Position numbers and translations under genes: made by a program. From Auanema rhodensis (taxonomy: Eukaryota > Nematoda > Chromadorea > Rhabditida > Rhabditidae): a stretch of 64,000 nucleotides of DNA. Shown here piece after piece: positions 33,801 to 47,158 of the stretch (position 1 is the stretch's first letter; each line of letters opens with the position of its first letter). Where the stretch lies: the NCBI GenBank assembly GCA_964057225.1, contig OZ059899.1, forward strand, positions 8,556,001 through 8,620,000, written 5' to 3'. Under the pieces are notes generated by a model, which was given only the letters and a program-made list of their open reading frames with translations, had not been told where the DNA came from and made no database searches.

Positions 33801-36800
33801 GAATGTAATTTCCATTGATATCATCACTAAAGGTGAATAGATAGGTGAGCAATAACTATAGATTTCTCATTAATCTTACTTGCAATCAGTCCAATATGGA
33901 ACACCAGCTGGGATGTGAAGAGCGGTTCGAACTTCGGGGATGTTCATGTAGTTCTCACTAGCATCTCCAGAGAAGCATGAGAATCCACCATTAGAATCAG
34001 TGGATTGATAGTTAATCTTCTTCTGTAATCAATTAAAAGTTAATATTCTGAAATGTGGGTTTAGAATCATACAGCTTGGTCAACATAAAGCTTGTTGTTG
34101 AGAAGAATAGGGACATCTCTCTTAGAACGATGAGATTTAGAATTCTTAGCGAAGATATTAGAACCATCACTAGTTGTATAGCAATCTTGGAAAGTATTGT
34201 AAACATCATTACTGAAAGTTGCGAAACAAATAATTATTTTTATCGTATTCTTGAATTACTCAGTCTCCCAGACATCTAAGAATCCTTGTTTAACAACCAT
34301 ACGTCCACACTGTCCAGCAAGTGAGTTGGATGGATCCTGAATAATTAGAATGTAATAAGTAAAGATAAAACTATTCAGAATATCAAAATACCTTTGGCGT
34401 AGCATTTCCTTGACTATCCAATTGAATGTATTGCATGAAGTTACAATAAGTTTGATGAGTTACGTTTCCATCACAGCATTGAGAAAGTGCATCATAATCA
34501 CTCTTTCCGTGTTCTCCACGGAAGTAAAGAAGAGAAACGGCGGAGTTAATCTGTTGAATTGCTGAAAGCTCTCCGTTTCCGATAGCAACTCCAACAAGCT
34601 TGACGTAAGACATAGCATTAGTCTGTAAAAAATATTTTTATGAAGACAACATTGATCTGATAGCTTTACTTGAATTTGCTTAATCAAAGCATTGGTCAAA
34701 GTTGGGACGTAAACTCCACCATATGATTCTCCTAAAAGCATAGATTAAAATTGATTATTGATTATTTAGTTTGATTTTCTTACCAGTAATGTAGAAGTCA
34801 CGGTTTTGGTATTCTGGGAATTTAGCGAAGAAAGATTGAAGAGCCAAAATAGCATCGGATGTAGTCTGAAATTACCAGTAAATGAAATTTAATTCTCAAT
34901 TTAGTTATTTAAGAAGATTATTGTAAAACGCACATAAGTATCGTTATACATAGAATCACTAGAGAATTCGCTAGATCTGTAGGAGTAACCAACATCACGT
35001 GGAGATTCCAAGAATAAAACATTACCAGCCTATTGATAAAAATTGAAATAAAGAATAAATATATCTTACTCACTTTGTTCCATGAATATACGTTTTCAAA
35101 CAAGGTTGCTCCGTCTTTGTTGACGTGGAATGGACCTAACTCTTCGAGGAATCCTCCGACAGACGAGCATCCTGGGCCTCCGTTTAACCAAAGAATCAGA
35201 GGATCAGTGGATGGTGTTCCTTGAGATTCAACAAGCCAGTAATGCAAGTAGTTTCCAGCAGAAGCATTCAAATATCCAGAATATTGTTTGAATGTTGGAT
35301 TGAAAGTTAAGCCTGGAAGCTGTGGAACGAAATCAGCATTCTTATCAGCGTTTGGTGGTGGAGGGGGAGCAGGTGTAGCAGCTCGCTTTACTCTCTGAAG
35401 CGAATATACTGTAAAAGGCTTATATGTTCAAAGACAAACATTAGATTCAGTAAGTCCTAAGGATCTACGAATACTTCTTTGCTTCAAGCCAAGTCTTCCT
35501 CTTCTGCCACCAACAAACTTAGGAGTAGATGTTTGGGTGCCATTTACGATAGCAGTGAGCTAGAAAAGCAAATTTTAAGAATTAGATTATTAGACTGATA
35601 GTATACTGTTTCTTGAAGTTGGTAGTCTGGCTTGAGTGGAGTAAGGTTGGTATTGAAAGGAACTGGATTGCTCAAGTCTTGAGAACGAAGGAAGTTGGTG
35701 ATCATTTGAAGAGCTGGTCCTGGTCTGTCAGAAGGAACCAAATGTCCGGCACCCTTCAATATGCTTTTATAAACAATATTTCAGAAATTGATACTAACCT
35801 TAACAGTAACAAGATCAATAGTACCAGAACCATACTTGAATTGTTTAGCATAACCAGCAATTTGGTTAAGATATCTAAGAAAGAGAGATTATTATATATA
35901 TAATATTTATATATAAATCTCTTTAATACCTCCATTCTTTGAAGTCTTTAGATACAGACATTCCTGAGCGTTTAGCAACAGCTTCAATGAACCATTGATC
36001 TCCAATGAAGTTACAAGCCATATCAACATCTCCGTTATAGATCATCATACGAAGTGGATATCCAGTTCTTAAAAATTATATTGTTTAAAATAACTTTATA
36101 ATTTGTTTTCAACATACTGAATGATATGATCGAAAACTTTTCCAGTATCATTATGCTGTTGAATATAAATTTCGTTAAGGTGATCACTGAAAATATAGAA
36201 ATGTAATTATACAGAATGTGTTTCATAAGTCATACTTGCAAGAGCTCCAATTTCCACTATTAGGTAAAATATGAAGAGCATCACGAACATCTGGAGTATT
36301 CAGATATTGAGCAGCGGCATCACCGGCATAACATTGGAATCCTCCTTGGTTATCAGTAGAAACCATTGATACTTGAGCCTACAGAAAAAAATTATTTAAT
36401 CTATATGTATGCTATTGCTTACTCCTTGATCAACAAAGCTTGCGGCAAACAGTTTCTTCTTGTAAGCAATCTTATGAGCTAAGACCGAACGTGATCCGAA
36501 AACTTTAGTTGTTTGTTCATAGCAATCTTGATAAATATTATAAACATCATTACTGAAATACATAGAGTTTTGTATTAAAAATATAAAAATAATGATCGTA
36601 CATAGAGTTCCATACGCGTTCTTGTCCCAAAGATACAACAAGCTTTCCACATACTCCATTGTCAATTGGGGAAGCATTTCCATCGGGTCCAAGACTAAAT
36701 TGAAATGAAATATCTTGTAATCTAAAGAAAAACTAATGGATCTTACTTGATGTATCTGGAGAAATCGCAATATTCAAACCACTTAGGATCAGAGCTACCA

Positions 36801-39800
36801 GTGCTGTTGCAACATTGTTGAAGCTGATCCCATTCTCTGGAAGATAAATTTTAATTTTGAATTGAAAACTGTATTGTATACTGTTTGCCGTAAAGACCGT
36901 GGAAATAAAGAAGATGAATAGCTGAGTTAATCTGTTGAAGAGCAGAAAGCTCTCCATTACCAACAGCCATACCAACTAAATTCAATTCGGTGAAATTACC
37001 AGCCTGTAATATAATTTATTTAAACTTGAATACATTTTCAGAAAACATACTTGAATCTGATCAATCAGAAGAGAAGTAAGTGTTGGTACATAGACACCAC
37101 CGTATGATTCTCCTGTAACATAGAAAGATCTTCCGTTGTATTCTGGATATACAGTGAAAAAGTCCTTGAGGGCCAAGAAACTGTCCCAGGCAGTCTAAAC
37201 CAAATATATATAATTGATTTTTGATTTTCATTAATTTTGAATTAAAAGAAATGAAAAGAAAAGAACCTTTTCATCATTATAAATAGTATCAGGGTTGACA
37301 GTAGTATTTTGAACAGAAAATCCTACATTACGAGGACTTTCAAGGAATAAAATGTTGGCTCCCTGAATGAATTAACTTAAAATTCCATATCTAAATTGAC
37401 TATTACCTTGTTCCATGAGTACACATTTTCGAAAAGAGTCTTACCATCTGGATTAGGGTGGAAAGGACCTAATTCAGATAAGAATCCCATCAAGGATGAG
37501 CAACCTGGTCCTCCATTAAGCCAAAGAACAAGTGGGTCGGTAGTGGGGTTAGATTGGGACTCAACAAACCTAGAAATATCAAGTTATCAACATATTCTTT
37601 ATGTTTAAGAACCAATAATGGAGAGAGTTTCCTGCAACACCATTAAGATAACCAGAGTATTGCTTGAAGTTGATGTTATAGGTTAGTCCAGGGAGAGACC
37701 AAATACGATCAGCTTGCTTTCTTGTCCCTGAAATTACATTGAATATCTATGTGATTTATAAAAAAACTGTACAAGAAGGCTGAGGAGCTGGTGCGTATTG
37801 GGGAAGGAGGGGTTGGGGTGTGAGGTCAATAGAAGTTGTAGAGTTATATGTATTTCCAGATATGAAGTTGGTGATCATTTGAAGAGCTGGTCCAGGGCGG
37901 TCAAGAGGTACGAAATGTCCGGCACCCTTAAGATGAATATCTGTATGATATGAGATTAGTATAAACATACTTTAACAGTTAATAATGTTATATTAATAGT
38001 AGCTCTGTAGTTGAAAGTCTTCATGTATCCAGCTAAAACAGGTTTTCCATTGGGCTTAGTGTAAAGCCATGGAGCACGAACAGAGGAGGACATCTAAATA
38101 GCATTTGATTAAAGTGAATTAACAGTATAATGAGTTATACATGATTATTGTAAGCCAAATCTTCAATAAACCATTCATCTCCTTGGAAGTTACAAGCCAT
38201 ATCGACATCTCCGTTATAGATCAACATTTTCAATGGATAACCTATAGAATTGCTCAAATATTTTGAAAACAAACGTAAAACGTTATACCTGTGAAGAGGA
38301 TGTGAGAGAAAACTTCTGTCATATCGTGATTCTGTTGCTCATACCATTTACCATTCATGTCAAGACTGGAATTATTGGATAAATAGATATTTCAAGAGCA
38401 TTGGTCTTACTTGCAATCTTGCCAATATGCAGATTCAGGGCGAATATTGAGAGCTTTGCGAACCTCGGGAAGGTTGAGATAGTTCTCAGTTGCAGCATCC
38501 ATGTAGCAAGCAAATCCTCCAGAAGCATCAGTAGATTGAGTATTGAAGAGAGACTATAAAAATATTTATTCTTATTTTTTTTCTCCTCAATTTATATTTT
38601 TAAAAATCATTTTCAATTATGTACGGTATTCGTTAAAATATATAAAAGATAAGAAAATTAAAATAGTTCTTATCAGTTTAATTCTCTGAATCCAATCAAA
38701 AATGATGAAATTAATTGAGAAAATCTAGATAAAGCAATAATTTTGAAACGTCACTTACTCCTTGATCAACGAATGGATTTGAAGAGGAAGAAGATGCAGA
38801 AGTAGAAGCACTAATAGAGGTCTTGACTTTGCTATCAGAATAACTACGAAGAGTCTTTGATCCCAAAACACTCTTGAAGGCTCGAAGACGAGCAGTTTGC
38901 TAAAATATTTTCCTCATTGATTGTCATTTATATATTTTTTTCAAAAGCTTAATTTGCTTATATCATATGTATATATGTAAGCAAATTATATATATTATTT
39001 ACCTGTGAAACACTATTAGCTGAAGAGAAGTTATAACAATCTTGATATGAATTATAAACATCATTGCTAAATGAAAAAAAGATATTTCTTTTCTTTTTTT
39101 TTAAATCTTACTATGTATTCCATACTAAATCTTGAGCATATTTAGAAATAGTATTAGCACAATTGTTCTTTACTGGATCATTTGTATTGTTTTTGGGAAG
39201 TAAATCTCCAAATGTTCCAACACTAATGTATTTGGAGAAATCACAATACGATAATGGTGCTCCAGAATTATCTTGACAGCAAACTTGTAATTGTTGATAT
39301 TCACTGAAAATTAATGTCTGAACAGTTTTTTTAAATCTTTTTTTTATATATAATAATTTTTCACACGTTACTTCTCACTGATTATATTTGTTTATATTCT
39401 TAATTGACAATTTTAAGAGCAAAACGTTGATAATTTGATAATGAAAAGTCTTTCTCTTTGATGTTCTAATTAATATTAAATAAACACTTGATAAGTAATA
39501 AGCTTTTCGAATATTTTAAAGATCAAGCTCTCTTTGTTCATTACATTTATACATTTGGTATTGCAAACATACTCTGTGCCAAGCATTCCTCTGTAGTACA
39601 ACAGATCAATAGCAGAATTTGTCTGTTTGTATGCACTCAATTCACCATTTCCAACAGCCATACCAACCAAATTAACATTTGGAAGACTTCCATTCTATAA
39701 ATATTAGTTTTTTAAATTAAAAAAAAATACAATATATTGATATTACTTGGATCATAGAAATGAGAAGATTGGTGAGAGTTGGTACATAGACACCTCCATA

Positions 39801-42331
39801 TGATTCTCCTGCAATTTTGATAGAATTCACATAATCATCAATTTTTAGAATAGAATTGCGAAAATTCTATGTATTATTGGAAAAAAGTGAGCTTTCAGTA
39901 TTAAAGCTTATTTATAATTTTTCTATGCTTGGACATCGACGTCATTTACTTGATACCAACAACCAGAGATTGAGTAATAATTCGTCATATGCCTGGGGCT
40001 ACAGTCAAATTCTATTGGATTAGAGTTCAATTGATTTGATTAAGATAAATAAAAGTCGATGTCCAAATATATATATTACTTATATTACTTATAAAATTAT
40101 AATTGCCCTCTTTCTTTCCCTTAATTTCTCAATCAGACTAACCAGTAACGTAGAATGGTCGGTTGGAATATTCTGGAAAACGTTGGAAGAATGATTTTAT
40201 TGCCAAAGCGTTATCGGAAGCTGTCTGTAAAATTAAAATATTAATATTTATTAATGATAAAACGTTCATTTATTATGATTTATCGTTGAATCAATATAAA
40301 TTAAAATTATTCCAATGAATACCTTGTAATCATTGTAAATAGTATCGTTTCCATATTGCTTGACATCACGATAAGAATATCCTACATCCCGTGGAGCTTC
40401 AAGGAATAGCACGTTGGCAACCTAGATTTCAAGAAAATAATAAGGCAATTCATCATCTTCATTGTTTAACCTTGTTCCATGAGTTTACGTTCTCAACAAT
40501 AGTTTTTCCATCAGGTTGAACACGGAAAGGTCCAAGCTCGGTGAATAAACCGCCAAGAGAAGAACATCCAGGACCTCCATTTAACCAAAGTACCAATGGA
40601 TCCCAAGATGGATTTCTCTGTGATTCAACAAGCCTGGAATAATACAAATGTTTAAATATCTCACATGCCCATTTGCCATTGGCTCAATATCTTTGATTCG
40701 TACTTTGCAAAAAGTTCGTTACATTCCTAATCTGTTCAACATGTATATGTACATGTATTTGATAAGAGAACACACATCATAAAAAGATAGATGAAAGAGT
40801 GAAAGAGTTTGGAAAAGAATATTAACTGAGAAGTGATGCAAGAATTATAAAAGATGATTTCTAATTGTAAATTTGTCCACATTTATGAGTGAAGCGCCTA
40901 CGTATTAGTTGATTACCAGATAGATAAAGTTTTATTTTTTGTAGTTGAATTCGTAATCATCCTTAAGTTTGATTAATTAAAACTTTTGCTTTGTCATCCT
41001 TTTTTTAATTTCTGATGTCTTTATCAAATCCACGTCTTTTATAGTTGCCTACAGGACATATTCACGGTTTATAACTGTGATCTTGATCAAAGAAATGTGA
41101 TGAAAAAGTATTTTAGGCTTAACCAGTATCAAATCAGAATACGTTTATCTTCTGAAAAGGTTTGAAAGATGAGCAAAAAGGTTTGAAAGATGAGCAAAAA
41201 AAACTAAAACATATAACAAAAAAAGTTGACAAAATCTTCACTCATTAATAAAACTTTTATTTTCTGTGTACTTTTCTATTGATAAGATGCTATTATTTGA
41301 ACATATGAATAGCCATCTATGTATGTATGTAATAGAAGTTTTATTTAAAGAAAAATAATAAATTAGATATAAAATCTTATGAATAAGCTTATATTACTAA
41401 TATATATGTATATGCCTTTACGTTGTGGCTTTTCTTAGAAATTAAAACTGTTCCAGATAGGAACGATTACAAAACAGTTCACCTGGGTTATCTTTTAAAC
41501 CAATTTGATCTTAACAACGAGAGAGAAAAGAATGAAATAAGTTGATCTTTTATCATTTTTATGTACAAGAACCACGTTTAATTCGTGGGCTTAATTCAGT
41601 ACAACTCAATTAATTCCTAATTAATCATATGGTAATGGCAGTTCTCAATTAATCTAGTTCAAACACATACAGACCTCTTCTAAACATGGTGTTTGCAGTT
41701 GAAAAGATAATAACATAATCCCTTTTGCATGTTTCTGATAGAACAACATCATCAATAACATATTGATAAAAGGATTATGTTAATTAAATAAAACTTGAAA
41801 GTCTGTAGCCTAGATAATTTAAATATTTAAAATTAAAATATCAGTTTTTATAAATTTTTCAAAATAAAATTTTTGGAATGCATTTTAAAATTAGATGAAA
41901 AACTAGCAAAGTTCTTATATTCAAAGAAAGCTCTAAGTTTTATTCCGAGAAGGAAATTATTGAAACTTTATTTCATAAATTGAAATATTATTTGAAATTT
42001 TTGTTTTCTTTTTTCTAAATCTTGAAGTAATTAGATGCATAAAGCATAATAGCCTTCTAATCAGATGCAAAAGAATATTTCATTAAAGCAAGCTCAAGAT
42101 GATCGAATAATAAGGAGATTAATGTTGAAAATAGTAAAAAGTGACTAACCAGTAATGCAGATAGTTTCCAGTGGAAGCATCCAAATATCCAGAATATTGC
42201 TTGAATTTGGGATTGAATGATAATCCAGGTAAATTGTTAATTAAATCATCATTTTTATCTGCACCAACTGAGGTGGTAAGGATGGATAACGCAAAGATGA
42301 CTAGCCAAGGAGTAGACCTGGCCATGTTCAC
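30885..42331 (-). CDS. Secreted, probably GPI-anchored protein with four tandem serine carboxypeptidase (S10) units
   Basis: Read leftward from 42331. [20 protein letters not shown] and SVGA form a signal peptide. Four S10 units follow: unit 1 (to ~37770), unit 2 (~37735-35570), unit 3 (~35560-33340), unit 4 (~33320-31160). Each starts with LPGL(S/T)(F/Y) and has the oxyanion motif GGPGCSS, the serine motif [10 protein letters not shown] (39791-39808, 37097-37117, 34713-34733, 32693-32712), an Asp motif NGD(V/A)D(M/V)AC and a His motif KG(A/G)GH(F/L/M)VP. All four triads are therefore complete. Unit joins are spliced in frame (for example TPAPPQS to [10 protein letters not shown]), so this is one protein of roughly 2,200 residues. 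The tail is Ser/Thr/Pro-rich and ends in [16 protein letters not shown], a GPI-type signal. Nematodes such as C. elegans are known to have very long multi-S10 proteins of this kind. Cleaves C-terminal residues from peptides, probably at the gut surface (inference). Confidence 0.88.
40635..42149 (-). other. Long first intron of the carboxypeptidase gene
   Basis: 1.5 kb between exon 1 (signal peptide to LHYW) and exon 2 (LVESQRNP), against 45-260 bp for most other introns of the gene. Donor gttagtcac and acceptor ttattccag are good. No coding frame seen. It contains a short tandem duplication at 41156-41198. Unusually long first introns often carry enhancers; that is inference. Confidence 0.55.
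41156..41198. repeat. Two-copy 21-bp tandem duplication
   Basis: The unit aaaggtttgaaagatgagcaa occurs twice in direct succession without mismatch inside the first intron of the carboxypeptidase gene. It looks like a recent slippage duplication. Confidence 0.8.
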
Positions 42332-42377
42332 CTTCTACTTCCTCTCACCGTGACTTTAAATGGAAAACGAACCAACT

Positions 42378-42387
42378 TCTTATCAGT
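42378..42387 (-). promoter_or_regulatory. Consensus intestinal GATA-factor site (ACTGATAAGA)
   Basis: On the minus strand the sequence is exactly ACTGATAAGA, the published consensus for the C. elegans intestinal GATA factors ELT-2/ELT-7. It lies 47 bp upstream of the carboxypeptidase ATG in the correct promoter position. A further GATA-type sequence, agataatcag, occurs around 42492. Confidence 0.6.
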
Positions 42388-45300
42388 GACTTCACAGTCA
42401 ATCTCTATCAGCTTCTATAAGATATGGCCAAGAGAGAAGCACGACTAAGAAATGTGAACCAAGGAAAGTATACGTAACAATGCCCATGAGTAGATAATCA
42501 GTTCCGATTCTATTTAAGCTGTAGTTCTCTTTTGAACCACATTTTTATGAGTCGGTAGGACTTTGAAAGGTTATTGCACAAGAAAATCAGTATGTAGGTA
42601 AGTATGTAGAAATGATAATGTTCATGAATAAGACGTAGAAGCCTTATATTGTCATTTGTAAAACAAATTTAAAGAACTTCTAGAATAAATTAGAACAGAT
42701 ATAACAAAAAAATTTTAAATTCATAAGCCTTAAATTAATTCTACGACATATAATATAACAATATACATATACATTTATATACATATGATTTAAATATTCC
42801 GTAGTTGATATTTCAAAAAAATATATGGTTGTTTGGTGGTGGCATGTATTAACAATATTATTGTAAATTTGTTATATTTGAGTTGACCTTCATTTCTCTA
42901 CTAAAAATTTATGATAATCACCTTTTTTTAATTTTAGTTTCAACAAACAACACAGGTTATATGTATGTATGCATGTCCTAGCGAACTAAATTTAAAACAA
43001 AAACATACGTACATATATATATATATATATAACATCAATGTTTTTTTTTTCAAAACAAACTTTCAAAATATAGTTTAAGAACTAATTTACAATGGAAACA
43101 TTTTTTTATAAGATAAGACTTAAGCTTTCTTATAATTTGAACTAATACCCGTTGCAAATACAGTTGTTCGTAATGATAATGAGAGAGAAACCGTTTTCCT
43201 TTCACTACATTCGTAAAACAAAAAAAAGTTGAAAAGTATAAGTTAACGCACTTTTTACTATTTTTGTTTTAAAAAAATATTTGCTCAGTTCATTCTTTTT
43301 ATTAATTCTTTAATATTTTCTTTCAATTTATACTACTTTATGGTTTTCAATGCGATGTATACATCTGTCTCTTTCATTCCATTTTTCTCTGTCTGTCACC
43401 GGATGTATATGTTTCATTTCTTTCATTTTATCGAGATCATGTCTGTCTCTGATCTCGCACTCTAATCTTTCCTCGTTTTTTCAGAAATATTTCGTTCAAT
43501 TGTCCTCAATGTCTAATCTCTTCTCTTTTGTTTTAATCTTATACTTACAATATATTTGAAGTTAGTAAGTTAGTATATACTATTCTTTGCTTATAATATC
43601 TATTGTTATTATCTGTTTGAACTAACAAATACATATATGAAGCCTCATATCATCTGGTCAACAGATTAACACTATGATGTTCTAGTTATTGGACGGCTCT
43701 TACCACAAAAAAAAGTAAGCTATGTCCACGAACCGGAATTTGTACAAAACATGAAATTAGATCTTGATTTGTGTGTTATATAGAAACCTTCTTCGTGTCA
43801 AACTCGTGTATATTATGTCAAATTTGCTTATTTTCCTGAAGTTTTTATTTATTTGGTTTTTAATATTTTTGTTTATGATATCATCATAGTTATGACTTTT
43901 TTTATTCCTATAACTTAACATCTGCCTTTAACGTATTAGTTTATTTTAGACATGTAAATATGGAAATTGTCATTATCCTTTAATCTACTATATAAAAACC
44001 TTTAAAAGATGTTTTTAAACTTTAAATATCTTCTTATAAAAAGAGAAAATACAGATTTTTATCGAATTTGCGATCATATGTCTGACTATTTTTACTACAA
44101 ACTAGAAAACGTTAACAGTTAAAATCACTTTTTATATTTTTAGTTTCAATGCTACGTCTTCATATTTTTTTATACTTATTTGAAATCTCCATCAACATAT
44201 CTCAATCAATTATTTCAAATTCGATTAAGGTCAAAGGGTATATATGGGCGAAATGATACAATTCATCATAACAAGTATATGATCATTTAGAGATATACTT
44301 TATCACTACTATACTAAATGTGAATCATTCTATCTTGTCTAACTAAGGTCATTTTTATCTCATATTTAATGATAAGAAAACCTCAATACTCAGCATTTGG
44401 CGAATTCTTATAAATCATGAGAAGAACAAATGCTCTGTGTCCTTTTCTGAATTGCTCTTTTCGCATTCTCATCAACGTCACAGTTATTTTCAAAGTAAAT
44501 ACTATTGGTCAGTTTTCCTTTTCCAAATATCGAACAGTTCTAGTTAAACTCAGCGTACCCAAGATCTTCGGAGTCAGAGAAATGAACGCATCAACGACAT
44601 ACATTGAGAAACTGCTCCTCATCATCATCATACTGCGCATATCTACGAAGAGAACACCCCCAAAAGAGAACTCCGTTTCTATCTCTCAGCGGTCTATTAG
44701 TGTATTGCGTAGACTTCGAGTTGATGCAAGGACAGGTGACCACGCGCGTGCGAGCTCCCTGAGGTCAAAATTTGGCTAGTAGCTTAGCATTGCAACAATA
44801 TATATATCTATCTTTTCCCTTTTATTCTTATATTGTTGTTCAACCTTATCTATCTATTCATTAATTCTTAGATTCGTTTCTATTAACAGTGACAGCTGAC
44901 AACAGTGTGATACCTGCTCTCGCTCGAACCCTATCTAAGACAATACACTTCCACTCATACACACACCGCTGGTGATGCAAAAAAAGAAAATCAACAGTTA
45001 AAGGCTTCTACCCCTATCGCCTGATGTCTTTCTTTTCGTCTCATCACCCAGCCTGGTCCCACAACCATCCAACTAGACAGGCAACCACTGCTAGCCATCA
45101 CCATCCGACGGCCTCCCTAGTCTCGTCCGGCCACAGACACATCAGCTCGCGAGCGTTCTGCGTCGCGGCTGGTGCGATTAATGTGCTTTTTTGAGCATGA
45201 TTGCGAACACCCTTTTACTTTTTCATTCAATTACGAACCAGTTTTGAGATTGTTTTGGCGGTTCCCTTATATATGAATATCAAATTTGTTATAGTTTACT

Positions 45301-45778
45301 CTTATATTTTTAAAAAAACTGAATATCTCGAGTGAACCTTAGCTATATTCGACTCTAATAGGAAATCACTTTTGTTTATTTTGGGAATGTCAAAACATGG
45401 AAGAGTAAAGTAATGAAAATTTAAAACGTGTATGAATTCTCTAGATTGCCGACAGCACTCTACGTTGCTTCTTTTTAACTTTACAACAGCCCTCAATGTG
45501 TCCTCTCTTATTCTTGTCATACTTTTCCACGCTGGTTTCAGCCCTATTTCAAGGTTGATTATATGATTCGATTTATTCTTCAGAGTTTTGCCGATTAATT
45601 TATAAGTCTGGACAAATAAATGAAACACTGTTTACTCTGTGATCTGTCTAGTTATTTAGCTCTTTATACTGACCATGTGTTCTACTTGTTTACCTATCTT
45701 CTGGAATTGCCACATCTTTCTCATTATCTTTTATAAATTTCGCACTTGTTATAAGGATAATCAAAGTGTTTTAGGTAA
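42388..45778. other. Divergent intergenic region, 3.4 kb, between the carboxypeptidase gene and SURF4
   Basis: The left 2 kb is AT-rich with a (TA)n tract at 43013-43031 and nothing recognisable. From about 44650 to 45190 the sequence becomes much richer in G and C, contrasting sharply with its surroundings, and is followed by the SURF4 start at 45779. AGGTCA-type half-sites occur at 44227-44237, 44345-44351 and 44762-44767. No convincing coding frame spans this region; an open frame of 120 codons at 44417-44779 has no splicing or family support. Confidence 0.4.
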
Positions 45779-46876
<1,098 letters not shown>

Positions 46877-47070
46877 AATTATTTTCTTTTTTTCGTACTG
46901 TATTATGCTTAAGACAATTCTAATTTAATGCATTTCACATTATTTTCACTAGGTTATTATTTTTGTTCTCGTTAAGTTTTCATTCTATTTATAAACTATA
47001 TAGTTTAGTTTCTCTACAAAATAGTCTCGCTCTGGGTTTCCTCTGTCTGTGTTCCTGTTTTTAAAATTCA

Positions 47071-47086
47071 AATAAAATAATTTATT
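47071..47086. terminator. Bidirectional poly(A) element between SURF4 and galactokinase
   Basis: The 16 bases aataaaataatttatt contain AATAAA on the plus strand (47071-47076) and AATAAA on the minus strand (47081-47086). The first lies 195 nt after the SURF4 stop, the second 73 nt after the galactokinase stop. The two convergent transcripts would overlap slightly. Confidence 0.6.
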
Positions 47087-47158
47087 CATTATCTTTTACC
47101 GCGTATTATTTTTTATAAAGGCCTCTTGGACTAGACGAATTAACGGATATTCTCTGAA

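Noticed and set aside
37690-37760. Possible gene boundary between carboxypeptidase units 1 and 2
   Set aside because: The intron gtacag...tttcag joins APQPS to TRKQADRIW in frame; there is no signal peptide at the start of unit 2.
44417-44779. Open frame of 120 codons upstream of SURF4
   Set aside because: No family motif, no supporting splice pattern, and the composition follows the local GC-rich patch; I treat it as chance.
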